A stretch of DNA of 64,000 nt from contig NJBN01000004.1 in the NCBI GenBank assembly GCA_005223185.1, forward strand, positions 248,001 through 312,000, given 5' to 3'. Position 1 is the first letter of the stretch; each line of letters starts with the position of its first letter. Under the pieces are notes generated by a model, which was given only the letters and a program-made list of their open reading frames with translations, was not told where the DNA came from and made no database searches. The stretch comes from a candidate division LCP-89 bacterium B3_LCP. Lineage in GTDB: Bacteria > Electryoneota > B3-LCP. Below are positions 43,500-52,949 of the stretch, piece after piece. The position numbers were made by a program, and so were the translations under genes.

Positions 43500-45335
43500 A
43501 TGAGAAGACTAAAGTTTCTTATGATGTTATCAACTGTCATAGTGTTTATTTCAAGCACGGTAACGTATGCGCAAACGCAGATCAGCGGTCCACAATCTGG
43601 AACGTTAGGACCTGGCACCTACGAGGTAATTGGGGATATTCAGGTTCTCAACGGCACCACCCTGAATATCATCCCGAGAACTACCTTTGAACATTCCGGG
43701 AATTACACCTGGGAAATAACAGGTCAGTTAAACGCTGAAGGTGCTGAAGGCGACAGCATTTACTTCATACGCCAAAATCCCATCGAAGATCATCGCTGGG
43801 GAGGTATAAGGTTTTTCTATGGAGCGACTAATTTCAGCACGATTGACTACTGCGTTATCGATCACTGCTATCATGACTGGACGGTGTTTCTGAATGTCGG
43901 CGCTGGCCTTTACGTTGAAGCGGTTGATCTAACAGTCAGCAATAGCAGAATCTCGAACTGTCTGAACGTCTGGGACGGTGGTGGGATTTACGCTTTCGCT
44001 GCCAATATAGTGATTGAAAACTGCCTCATAACAGGAAACAGCACAGAGGGTGAAGTCAATGCCGGTGGTATATTTCTGATGAATAGTGACGGCGCTATCG
44101 TGCGTAACTGCGTCATAGCTGACAACACCTCTGCAAGCACGTGAGATACTTGTGGTGGCGGAGGGATCCGCTGTGAGAATTCCGACGCAGAAATCTCACA
44201 CAATCAGATATACGACAATGTTTCAGCCATGCACGGTGGAGGTGTGTTAGCAGAGAGTTGTGCACCCGACCTGATCAACAATACTATAACTCAGAACCAA
44301 GCCGATCCGTTTTTCCCCGATGCGAGAGGCGGCGGGATTCGCGCTAATCCTGGTGCAATGTTCGTCGGCGCTAACAACATAATATATAATAACACCGGTT
44401 TCGGGGACCCTGAATATTCCGGTAATGTGAATCTGAATTACAGTTGCTGTTCGGTTGTCCTCAGCGGGACTGGCAATATCACAAATAATCCCAGGTTTGT
44501 GGATCCCGCAACTGATGATTTCAACCTGCAGTCAAGTTCACCTTGCATCGATACCGGTGATCCTTTGAGTCCCAACGATCCCGATGGAACCAGAGCGGAT
44601 ATGGGCGCGCTTTACTTCGATCAAACTGCCTATCCCAGCTGGACCATAAACGCCTGGTTAAACGGTGGTTCCCCGGTTCCTCCCGGTGGCGGTAACCTCC
44701 TCTGGGGTGTTTACGCAGAGAATACCAGCGGCCAGGTGCTAAACGGTGATATCTGGGTGGCTTTCGAATATGAAGGTGGTCTTCCGACTATACTGCTAAG
44801 TAGAGCGCTGGTCAACTACCAGCCGGGCTGGGCGGTAAATCGTCCTGACAATTGGTACCCGGTTCCCCCCGACTGGCCGGGTGGTAACTACATGTGGTAT
44901 GTGCGCACCGGTGATCTGGATCCGTACGTGGTCTGGGAAGAAGGCGGTTTTGCCTGGTTCAAAGACGGTGTAGCTGATGGCGGTTATGATTTCACCAATA
45001 ACTTGCCCACTTCCGGATACTCAGATCCGTTCGATGAGATCATCAGCGGTACTGCTGAGCTGTTTGTGCCGGAATCCTTCGAAGTCATCGGCGCTTACCC
45101 TAATCCCTTCAACCCTTCGACAGTTATCAGCTATCACTTGCCAGATGCAAGTCTGGTTCATATGATGGTGTATGACTTATCAGGTCGCAAGGTCGCAGAT
45201 CTGGTCAACGGCTGGCGGGATGCGGGTGTGCATGAAGTTACGTTTGATGGTTCTGGTCTGGCTTCCGGTTTATACATTTACCGCCTAACGACCGGAGACC
45301 ACACGGCTTCCGGTAAAATGATACTGGTGAAATAA
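43500..45335 (+). CDS. Secreted beta-helix/T9SS protein with in-frame UGA (UxxC), candidate selenoprotein
   Basis: One frame of 611 codons is broken only by TGA at codon 215 (44142-44144). A signal peptide (LMMLSTVIVFISSTVTYAQ) precedes a parallel beta-helix body (DGGGIYAF, NAGGIFLMNSDGAIVRNC, GGGIRCENSDAEISHN, HGGGVLAESCAPDLINN). A second sandwich-like region and a T9SS type A sorting domain follow (GAYPNPFNPSTVISYH... ending GKMILVK). The protein sequence flows across TGA: NTSAST, UGA, DTCGGGGIRC. This is a UxxC setting, mirror-image to the CxxU of the paralogue at 39847-41433. The SECIS-like hairpin at 44158-44171 follows. The alternative is a nonsense mutation at nearly the same repeat position in both genes. 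Confidence 0.7.
44158..44171 (+). promoter_or_regulatory. SECIS-like hairpin after the UGA codon (gene 2)
   Basis: GCGGA-GGGA-UCCGC forms a perfect 5-bp stem with a G-rich tetraloop. The loop begins 19 nt after the UGA, within the 16-37 nt bacterial SECIS window. The local coding motif (Gly-Gly-Ile-Arg) shapes part of it. Confidence 0.45.
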
Positions 45336-45362
45336 CGCCATAAAACGATCAACGGTTGTAGG

Positions 45363-45384
45363 GGCGGACCTCTGTGTCCGCCCT
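45363..45384 (+). terminator. Hairpin 3' of the beta-helix gene
   Basis: GGGCGGAC-CTCTGT-GTCCGCCC is a perfect 8-bp stem followed by TTT. The GTAGGGGCGGAC foot is also a dispersed-repeat type, so it may be both. The 326-bp gap 45336-45661 otherwise holds diverged repeats and the next promoter. Confidence 0.6.
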
Positions 45385-45583
45385 TTCACAGTTGTGTCAG
45401 GTCCTGTCAGTCAGCCGACTGATGTGACTTGACATCTTTTTTTTCTGAGTATAGCGTCAGGCCTCCGCTTCGCTAAGGACCCCGAAGGCAAACCTGACCC
45501 AACAGGTAATAAGCGGGTTGACACAAGGTTCCCGACGGATGTGATCTGACGCTTTAAAAATCTCACTTTTTTTCCTCACCCCC

Positions 45584-45612
45584 TTGACATTGGCTGAATA
45601 ATTCACTATATT
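45584..45612 (+). promoter_or_regulatory. Promoter of the 1113-residue T9SS protein
   Basis: TTGACA (45584-45589), 17 nt, TATATT (45607-45612). The start codon at 45662 is preceded by a GAGGAGGC ribosome site. Confidence 0.72.
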
Positions 45613-45661
45613 ACAAAAAGCAGTTTCCAATTATCTATAATTATCGACGAGGAGGCTTATC

Positions 45662-48600
45662 ATGAGTAAGTTGAATATTCATACAGTGGTTGCCATTCTC
45701 CTGTTAATGTTCACCGTTGGCTTATGTAATGCTCAGTATGTAGTCACCATCCAGTATGATGATGGCAATTCGGCTTACTATTCTGGCCGTCCCCAGCCCG
45801 GAGATACCTGCGGAGTATGGTTCGAACCGCCTTCCGATTGTCAGATTCTCTCGGGTTTATTTCAGTTCAATGATGGAATGGGTGGAGATGCACTTGTGTA
45901 TATCTGGGAAATGGCGGACGATTTCGACCCGGAAAACTACTACGACAACGACGAGGTAGGTTGGCCCTGGGGTCCCCAAGGGTCTGCCCCCTCACCTCTG
46001 GGGAATATTCTGGCAGGTCCTATTCCCTATACTTTCGATGATGGGGGTGATTGGCAGGAGATCACTCTTGCCGATTACGGCTACCCACCGGAAACGCTGG
46101 ACGTTGGTATGGATCCCTTCTTTATAGGGTATGTGTTGATGGGCACCGGCGCTCAAGCCTATTATCCTTCCATATTAGGCGATGCTGGAGATGATAGACC
46201 CTACCACAGCCTGTGCTGGCTGACAGAACCCTCGGGAATGTACGCGGGTGAATCCGGCTGGTGGGCTTACGGGATAGACTGGATGCTCCGCGCAACTGTG
46301 GATGTCTATGGCGATCCTCCGCCTATTATAGAAGGTTTAGAAGATCCTCCAGATACCTATATTGCCGGACCATATACCACTACAGCAACTATCACTGATA
46401 TGGATAGCACGGGGATACCCGGATCAGGGCAAATTGTCGAAGCGCGTCTCATATATTCTGTGGATGGAGGTTCAGAACAGACGGTAATAATGGTCAACAC
46501 CATCGGAGATACCTATGTAGGAGATATTCCCTCAGTCTCTGTTGGTTCTCTGATCAACTTCCGGGTTGAAGCTGAAGACAATGGAGGGCGTTTAGCTATT
46601 GCTCCTGGTCCCGGAGGTTACAACTTCACCTATCTCCAACCCAGCGGAGCTACGATTTTACTGGTCAACGACTCGGGAAATACAGACGGGGAGTCGTTCT
46701 ACATGAACGCCCTTGAGGGCGCAGGCTACGCATACGATTACTGGTACATTGATCCCGATGACCTGTACGATATGGGCTACCCCGGAGATGATGTAATAAA
46801 TACCAGTATTTACAGTACGGTTATCTGGTTTAACGGGCCAGCTTGGATAGGTTCCCTGCCGGATAACGACGCTGACCTGTCCCATGATCCTGTTGCCAAC
46901 TTCATGGATGACGGCGGCAGTTTCTTCCTGTCCAGTTCAGATTATTTAGGCGGCGCCTTCAATCCCGACGTCTGGAGCGAATTCGATGCCATTCCCGGAA
47001 CCTTCATGTACGAATACCTGAAGGTGGCTGATGGTTGGTCAGATTCACACATAAACTCGGGAACGGGCCAATCCCAGGACACGCTCTACTTCGGCATTGC
47101 AGGGGATCCGATCTCTGGCGACCTTACCGCTGGTCTTTACAACCATCCCGATCCCAACTACAACGACTACTGCAATCCCGTAACCGGCGCAGAAACCTGC
47201 TTCCTGACTGAAATTAACAGCGAATCGGCGGGTATCCGCTACAGTGGAGACTACTTAATGGTCTTCCTCCCCTGGGTGCTGGAAGCTTGTGATGATCTCA
47301 ACTTGGCTCAGACCGTATTGCAAAATTTCATGAATCTGGTCGCAACTTCTATAGATATTCAGGAAGGATCCCGTTACGGTATTTTTGGAGAAACTCCTCA
47401 TCCCGTCCTGGCAGAAATAACCGATCCGGTCGGCATTGCCAGCGCTTCAATCTATCTGAGCTGGGACGGTGGCGCCTACTACTCCCGTCTCATGACCTAT
47501 GTTGGGAATGATCAGTACAGTTTCACCTTCAATCCGCCACCTGGTTGGTCAACCCTCGAATATTACATCGAAGCGATTAACAACCAAGCTCAGATAGCCG
47601 AATCCTCCGTTTATGAGTGCTGGACTACTGGCTTGGAATATCTTCAGGACGCGAACTTGCTCTATTGCTCTGACCAGTTGTACGCATCCGGTAACTATGA
47701 CACCACTATTACAAACGTGTTAGATGCTATGACCTATGTGATCTACCAGATCTGGGATGTGGATGAATATGGCACCCCTGACTACTGGACGGTTTTAAGT
47801 AATTATCCTCACTGTATATGGGTTGGTTTCGGGGATTGGGATGAAGCAGTTTTTCCCATGAACAGTATTGACAATCCCTTTAGCCACTATCTGGAGAATG
47901 GCGGCGATTTTCTCTTCTCTTCTGAAGAGATGATGGGAAGCTGGACTTTGTGGACAGATTACACCTTCACAGCGGGTGAGATTGCCTATGACTGGCTGGG
48001 AGTAGAACATGTCCAACATGACCTCTGCTATGATATGATCTATCTGACAGATCCGGTCGATCCGGTCTGTCAGGGTATGACAAGTCCTATCAATCTGGAA
48101 GACCTTGATCCGGGGATCCCACATTATGAAGATATCATAACGCCGCGATATCAGAATGCACCGACAATGTTCATCTACGATAATGAGACAGCCGGCCTTC
48201 GGGATGATGATGAATCCCATAACATGATACACCTGTGCTTCTGCCTTTTTAGACTACCTCCGGATCAAATGAACATCTTCATCCCCAACGTGTTCGAATA
48301 CTTTGTGGGCAACATAAGTCCGCTTACCGTTACACTCACTCCCTATAATCCTCCTATACAAATTCCCGCTACTGGTGGCAGATTCGATTTCAACATTGCT
48401 ATCACCAACAATTCACCTTCCGCCCTGACTTTCGATGCCTGGACTATGGTGACCCTGCCTAACGGCATGCCATACGGTCCTCTCCTGGGTCCCATAAATC
48501 TGACTCTTCCCGCCGGGATTACCATTGAACGGGATAGATCGCAGATTGTGCCTGCAACCGCACCTGCGGGCGTATACAGTTACTTCGCCTATGTTGGTGA

Positions 48601-49003
48601 TTACCCCTCGGTAATTGATTATCAGGATGAATTCGACTTCGAAAAGCTAACCACAGGAGATGGTACACCGTATAGTGAATGGGAGAACAGTGGTGAGAGC
48701 TTCGATCCCTGGCTGGCAACTTCGGAAGTTGAGATCCCTGATAGCTACGCTTTGCTTCCTGCTTACCCCAACCCCTTCAACCCGGTAGCCAACTTGACTT
48801 TCGCTCTGCCGGAAGCCGCCAAAGTGAACCTGAATGTCTATGACATCTCAGGTCGCCTGGTTGCAGAACTGGTCAACGGCTGGCGGGATGCGGGTATCCA
48901 TCATGTAAACTTCAATGCAGAAAATATGGCTTCAGGAATCTACATCACCAGAATAGAGGCGGGCGGTTTCGCCGCATCACAGAAGATGGTGCTGGTGAAG
49001 TAG
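45662..49003 (+). CDS. Large secreted T9SS-sorted protein, function unknown
   Basis: This 1113-residue protein begins with a signal peptide (VVAILLLMFTVGLCNAQ) and ends in a T9SS type A sorting domain (PAYPNPFNPVANLTFALP... ending SQKMVLVK). The body contains many aromatic and acidic stretches rich in Y, D, G and W. Two similar internal regions (about 335-500 and 640-880) both start near ILLVNDSGN / LLYCSDQLY and contain GGSFFLSSSDYLGG / GGDFLFSSEEMMGS, so an internal duplication is likely. No catalytic domain was recognised. Sorting-domain wording NGWRDAG is shared with the UGA gene at 43500. Confidence 0.75.
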   Translation: MSKLNIHTVVAILLLMFTVGLCNAQYVVTIQYDDGNSAYYSGRPQPGDTCGVWFEPPSDCQILSGLFQFNDGMGGDALVYIWEMADDFDPENYYDNDEVGWPWGPQGSAPSPLGNILAGPIPYTFDDGGDWQEITLADYGYPPETLDVGMDPFFIGYVLMGTGAQAYYPSILGDAGDDRPYHSLCWLTEPSGMYAGESGWWAYGIDWMLRATVDVYGDPPPIIEGLEDPPDTYIAGPYTTTATITDMDSTGIPGSGQIVEARLIYSVDGGSEQTVIMVNTIGDTYVGDIPSVSVGSLINFRVEAEDNGGRLAIAPGPGGYNFTYLQPSGATILLVNDSGNTDGESFYMNALEGAGYAYDYWYIDPDDLYDMGYPGDDVINTSIYSTVIWFNGPAWIGSLPDNDADLSHDPVANFMDDGGSFFLSSSDYLGGAFNPDVWSEFDAIPGTFMYEYLKVADGWSDSHINSGTGQSQDTLYFGIAGDPISGDLTAGLYNHPDPNYNDYCNPVTGAETCFLTEINSESAGIRYSGDYLMVFLPWVLEACDDLNLAQTVLQNFMNLVATSIDIQEGSRYGIFGETPHPVLAEITDPVGIASASIYLSWDGGAYYSRLMTYVGNDQYSFTFNPPPGWSTLEYYIEAINNQAQIAESSVYECWTTGLEYLQDANLLYCSDQLYASGNYDTTITNVLDAMTYVIYQIWDVDEYGTPDYWTVLSNYPHCIWVGFGDWDEAVFPMNSIDNPFSHYLENGGDFLFSSEEMMGSWTLWTDYTFTAGEIAYDWLGVEHVQHDLCYDMIYLTDPVDPVCQGMTSPINLEDLDPGIPHYEDIITPRYQNAPTMFIYDNETAGLRDDDESHNMIHLCFCLFRLPPDQMNIFIPNVFEYFVGNISPLTVTLTPYNPPIQIPATGGRFDFNIAITNNSPSALTFDAWTMVTLPNGMPYGPLLGPINLTLPAGITIERDRSQIVPATAPAGVYSYFAYVGDYPSVIDYQDEFDFEKLTTGDGTPYSEWENSGESFDPWLATSEVEIPDSYALLPAYPNPFNPVANLTFALPEAAKVNLNVYDISGRLVAELVNGWRDAGIHHVNFNAENMASGIYITRIEAGGFAASQKMVLVK

Positions 49004-49033
49004 TTTCGAGTTGCGAGTTTCGTGTTTCGAGTT

Positions 49034-49060
49034 AAGCGCTTCCGTAAGGGGGCGCTTTTT
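49034..49060 (+). terminator. Terminator of the 1113-residue protein gene
   Basis: AAGCGC, an 11- to 12-nt loop, GCGCTTTTT. A classic stem plus T run about 30 bp past the stop. Confidence 0.75.
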
Positions 49061-49118
49061 ATATGCCTACCACAACTGTCATTCCGGGCTGGCGGAACAG
49101 TGCCTTACGCAGCATTCA

Positions 49119-49990
49119 ATCCCTCCAGAAATGGGGGGATTTTTTATGTGTAAAAAACGATTTTTTTACATTTCCGGTTGGCGACAGATTTGACGCAGGC
49201 GATTTGATTCTTCAGCACAAAAACGACAGAAATTTTGACTCCCCCGCACGAAATTTAAAATTACGACATATTTGTCGTTTTCAGGGGTTATGTGATTGGT
49301 TTTCAGTTGGTTTAGGTTGTCAGTCATATTTGTCGCCAATGACAGATGTGTCGTTGTCAAGAAGATGAGAATGGGAGTGAGAAAGGGGAGGATAGATGGA
49401 GTGAAAGTTGTAGATATTCGTAGTATTTGGGAGTTGTTTGTGGTTATATATATAATATACAACAATATTGGGCGGAATGCAAGGGGGAAGTGGGATTTAT
49501 GGGGTTCAGGGTTCGGGATTCAGGGATCTGTGAATGGATGGGAAGATTTGTATAACACTTTGAACACCTCTGGATTCCCGCGTGCGCGGGAATGACAGTC
49601 TTGGAAGCGTGAGATTGCTTCGTCCCTTCGGTCCTCGCAATGACGGTTCGTGGGCGCATGGGTTTGATTTTCAATCCTGAATGGGTGGATTTGTCTACAC
49701 TTTGGACTTCTCTGGATTCCCGCATACGCAGGAATCCAGAGAACAAACAAAAAGCACCAACCTACCTGGACATCGAACGATATTCCCACAGCAGAGCTGT
49801 GGGGCACCAAAATGTTGGGTTGTCCCGTAGGGATGGCTACGCCGCGCTGTGCTTAACCCAACCTACTGAATACTAACTTTAGAATGAGGGCAATGTCATT
49901 CTGGCTTGTCCAGAATCTGACATTGCCCTGCTGTCAGATTCCCGAGGCGCTTCGCTTCCGGGAATGACAGCTTCAGGTTTTTCCACAAAA
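49119..49990. repeat. Gene-free stretch with dispersed repeats and an inverted CGACA element
   Basis: No convincing gene from 49061 to 50093. A second hairpin with T run (ATCCCTCC/GGGGGGAT, 49119-49145) is followed by an AT-rich segment with near-inverted ends GGCGACAG (about 49180) and TGTCGCC (about 49330) and a central ACGACATATTTGTCGT. Dispersed repeats then follow: CTGGATTCCCGC...GCGGGAATGACA (about 49567-49593), GAGATTGCTTCG...GCAATGAC (49611-49644), CCCACAG-CAGAG-CTGTGGG (49786-49804) and GTTGGGTT...AACCCAAC with TCCC-GTA-GGGA (49812-49865). Confidence 0.6.
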
Positions 49991-50001
49991 TATCTCCCCT
50001 C

Positions 50002-50030
50002 TTGACTTTTGCATATTTATTTAGTATATT
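50002..50030 (+). promoter_or_regulatory. Promoter of the 543-residue T9SS protein
   Basis: TTGACT (50002-50007), 17 nt, TATATT (50025-50030). Confidence 0.72.
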
Positions 50031-50093
50031 GATTATTATCACTCTTTTCCAGTCTGAAAATTTGCAATTTGCATTTTGCAATTGGAGGTTACC

Positions 50094-51725
50094 ATGCGAT
50101 ACGGAATATTATTACTCTTATTACCTGCCCTGCTCATCTTCTTACCCACTGGGGCAGATGCCACCTGGCCTACTACACTGGAAGAAAACCTACCGATAGC
50201 GGCTGGACCAACTGTCGCAGCCATGTACCCAACCGCTTTGCCCTATACCAATGGAAGCACTTTAGTCATATCATATCAGGCAGATGTTTACAATTCTTAC
50301 CAGATTGTTGATAAATATGGTGTTGTTAGCGACCCACAGCCCTTAGTTGATTTTTATCACCTGGTAACTCCAGATAATCCCAAAGCGATAGTAGACGGCT
50401 TCGGAGGTGCGATCGCGACCTGGAGAATTGAGTACTTCGCGGATTCTGCTGGCATATGGGCACAGCGGATAGATGCCTATGGTAATCGCTTGTGGGGAAA
50501 TAATGGGCTGAGAATATTCGATGAGGATCAAACGGATTATAGTATAAGTTCGGACAATGCGGGCGGATTGCTGGTTAGCTATGAGAGGGACGGTAACATT
50601 TGGGCTCAACACGTTGACTCTACAGGTCAGATTCTATGGGATCAACCCTACGGGATTCCAGTGAGCAACTCCCACTATCAACAGGATAAACCTGAGATTA
50701 CGCATGATGGCAATGGCGGCGCCTACATAACCTGGGTAGATTGCAGACCTCCTTTCGGTTATGATGGGGCTACCTTCATACAGAAATTGGATGCTGCGGG
50801 GAACATTGTTTGGACTCCCAACGGTATATATGTGGATAATTACAATTGGTTACATAAAGTGATTCCTGATGGCCAGGGTGGCGTCATCGTGAACGTTGGA
50901 GGCGGGTATGCCGGTCATGTCATACGCATAGATCCCGATGGTGATTTTCTCTGGAGGCGTCAAGAGGTTACCAATGACATGCTAGCTCAGATAGTCGAAG
51001 GAGATTCTATCTATTTTTATATAGGATTCGAGGATTATCATGATAATGTTGTCGCCCAAAAGATGGATATACAATATGGGAATACCTACTGGCCTGTCTT
51101 TGGTAGTAATGCAGGTGCGCAAATGGAGTTGGTTGATCTTTCATCCAAGTGTATATGGGATTTCCGTTATGAATATCCTTATTTTTATGGAGTATTCAAA
51201 ATGGGTGATGGCCCGCCAGATAGCGATCATTGGCTTTATGCTCAGAAACTGGACTCATCGGGCAACTGCTGTTGGGATAGTAATGGTGTGGCTTTAAGCC
51301 ATTTCTACGGGGGAGATTTTTACGCCCTGGAAGTCGCAAGTTGCGCACCTGATCCCTATGGGGGAGTTGTAGGTGTTTGCCAAATTCAAAGCGTAACTTA
51401 CGACCATGACACCTATGCCAAACGATGTTCAAACGATGGAACTTTAGGCGGACCATTCCAAAGTAAGGAATTGCCTACCATGAAAGTGCAACTCACAGGT
51501 CTTTCTGAAAGCAGATTACAGTTTAACATACTGGAAGCAGGTATTGTTCATATAGATCTTTATAACCTCTTAGGACAACACGTAAAAACCATCCAGAACA
51601 GTTACCTCCAATCAGGCACGCACACCGCTCACATAGACCAGTCTTCACTCTCCTCCGGTATCTACTTCCTGAGACTACACACCCCCACCGGCAGCCAAGT
51701 GGCTAAGATGGTGGTGGTGAAGTAG
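50094..51725 (+). CDS. Secreted T9SS-sorted repeat protein, function unknown
   Basis: The frame extends to 50076, but the ATG at 50094 is preferred because GGAGG lies about 9 nt before it and it gives a clean signal peptide (LLLLLPALLIFLPTGADA). The 543-residue protein consists of repeated strands of the type GNRLWGNNGLRI, GNIVWTPNGIYV and GNCCWDSNGVAL with YAQKLDSSG-like spacers, as in beta-propeller-like secreted FCB proteins. The last 85 residues are a T9SS-like sorting domain without a classic YPNPFN (VQLTGLSESRLQFNILEAGI... ending AKMVVVK). Ligand unknown. Confidence 0.7.
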   Translation: MRYGILLLLLPALLIFLPTGADATWPTTLEENLPIAAGPTVAAMYPTALPYTNGSTLVISYQADVYNSYQIVDKYGVVSDPQPLVDFYHLVTPDNPKAIVDGFGGAIATWRIEYFADSAGIWAQRIDAYGNRLWGNNGLRIFDEDQTDYSISSDNAGGLLVSYERDGNIWAQHVDSTGQILWDQPYGIPVSNSHYQQDKPEITHDGNGGAYITWVDCRPPFGYDGATFIQKLDAAGNIVWTPNGIYVDNYNWLHKVIPDGQGGVIVNVGGGYAGHVIRIDPDGDFLWRRQEVTNDMLAQIVEGDSIYFYIGFEDYHDNVVAQKMDIQYGNTYWPVFGSNAGAQMELVDLSSKCIWDFRYEYPYFYGVFKMGDGPPDSDHWLYAQKLDSSGNCCWDSNGVALSHFYGGDFYALEVASCAPDPYGGVVGVCQIQSVTYDHDTYAKRCSNDGTLGGPFQSKELPTMKVQLTGLSESRLQFNILEAGIVHIDLYNLLGQHVKTIQNSYLQSGTHTAHIDQSSLSSGIYFLRLHTPTGSQVAKMVVVK

Positions 51726-51739
51726 AATTATGAATAATG

Positions 51740-51770
51740 GGCGTTCTCGCTTGGAGGGAACGCTCTTTTA
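51740..51770 (+). terminator. Terminator between convergent genes
   Basis: GCGTTC...GAACGC stem with a purine-rich loop and CTTTTA tail, overlapping the last bases of the ddl gene. Confidence 0.65.
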
Positions 51771-52778
51771 TCTCATCCCCGCTAACCTATCCACCAGCTC
51801 CTCAAAATTAATCCCCGCTTCTGCGGCAGCTTTGGGAACCAGACTGGTAGCAGTCATCCCCGGGATGGTGTTCACCTCCAGGCAGAACAGATCGCCATCA
51901 TCGGTCATGCGGAAATCCACCCGGCTGTAATGCCGGCATCCCAGCGCCTGATGTGCTTTCAACCCATACTCCTGCAAGCGTTCTATTTCCTCTTCAGAGA
52001 CCGGCGCCGGGCACAGATAATCGGTTTGCCCCTTGGTGTATTTGGATAGGTAATCGTACACTCCCCCGTGCGGGCGAATTTCTATAGGCGACAGCGCTTC
52101 ATCCCCCAAAACGGTGACCGTCAATTCCTTTCCAGCTATGAACGGTTCGATCATAATATCGTAATTGAGTTCTTTAATCCCCTTAAGCGCTTCTTCAATG
52201 CCTGACGCATCCTTCAGTATGAATAATCCCACTGCAGATCCCAAAGCATCCGGCTTGATCACAGCAGGGAAACCGAAGGTTTCCTCGATCTTATCCTCTA
52301 CCAAAGCGGGGTTTGCCTCATCTGAGGTGATGAGAATTTCATCCGGAGTTGGCACTCCGACCGCTCTGAACAGAGTTTTCGCCTTGGGTTTATTCATTGC
52401 CAGCGCCGATGCTAAGGAACCGCTGCCTACAAACGGGATCCCCACCATTTCCAAGCAAGCTTGCAGCCGCCCATCTTCACCCATGCCTCCGTGCAGCATG
52501 GGGAATACTATGTCAGGTTTCTGGCGATCCAGCGTTTCCATCAGAGCACCCAAACGCCTCGGCATAAACCGGGGGAGATCGGATAGTCCAGGAGGTTCCT
52601 CGCCGACGGTTTCATCAAATAGCGAAACTCGCGTTGGAACTATACGCACCGGATCGATCAGATCAACTTTATAAACTTCATGACCCTGGTTAGCCAGAGC
52701 ACCGGCAACAGCTTCGCCCGACGTTAAGGAAACCCGTCTCTCTGCCGATTCGCCGCCCATTAGTACGATTATTTTCAT
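51768..52778 (-). CDS. ddl: D-alanine--D-alanine ligase
   Basis: Ddl makes the D-Ala-D-Ala dipeptide of peptidoglycan. The 336-residue ATP-grasp protein has VLMGGESAERRVSLTSG at the N-terminus, PMLHGGMGEDGRLQACLE near 98, KPDALGSAVGLF in the ATP-grasp region, and CLEVNTIPGMTATSLVPKAA near the C-terminus. Length is normal. Its own promoter lies at 52807-52835. It is not adjacent to other cell-wall genes. Confidence 0.93.
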   Translation of the reverse strand: MKIIVLMGGESAERRVSLTSGEAVAGALANQGHEVYKVDLIDPVRIVPTRVSLFDETVGEEPPGLSDLPRFMPRRLGALMETLDRQKPDIVFPMLHGGMGEDGRLQACLEMVGIPFVGSGSLASALAMNKPKAKTLFRAVGVPTPDEILITSDEANPALVEDKIEETFGFPAVIKPDALGSAVGLFILKDASGIEEALKGIKELNYDIMIEPFIAGKELTVTVLGDEALSPIEIRPHGGVYDYLSKYTKGQTDYLCPAPVSEEEIERLQEYGLKAHQALGCRHYSRVDFRMTDDGDLFCLEVNTIPGMTATSLVPKAAAEAGINFEELVDRLAGMR

Positions 52779-52806
52779 TTTATTTATCTCGTTATATTCG
52801 TTTCAG

Positions 52807-52835
52807 AATATACTATTTATCTGACAGATATTCAA
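52807..52835 (-). promoter_or_regulatory. Promoter of ddl
   Basis: On the minus strand, TTGAAT (52830-52835), 17 nt, TATATT (52807-52812). Confidence 0.68.
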
Positions 52836-52949
52836 CCTTTTTCGAGGGAAATGGTTTCTGTACATGAAATCTCCTTTAGCTTGCCTTATCCAAACATTGA
52901 CCGCCAATATTTCACTTGCGAATTTCTGCGGGAATTGCTATCTTTGCGC

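Noticed and set aside
40999-44144. Treating the two beta-helix genes as four separate short genes
   Set aside because: Frame, repeat pattern and signal-peptide-to-sorting-domain order are continuous across each TGA, and the downstream halves lack any signal peptide of their own.
39847-45335. Genome-wide UGA reassignment (UGA as Trp or Gly)
   Set aside because: UGA is used as a true stop elsewhere in the window (for example dsrK at 16935-16937 and dsrJ at 16508-16510), and only two genes have internal UGA.
49166-49465. 99-codon open frame on the minus strand in the long gap
   Set aside because: No ribosome site, no domain, and it runs through an inverted-repeat element; probably chance.
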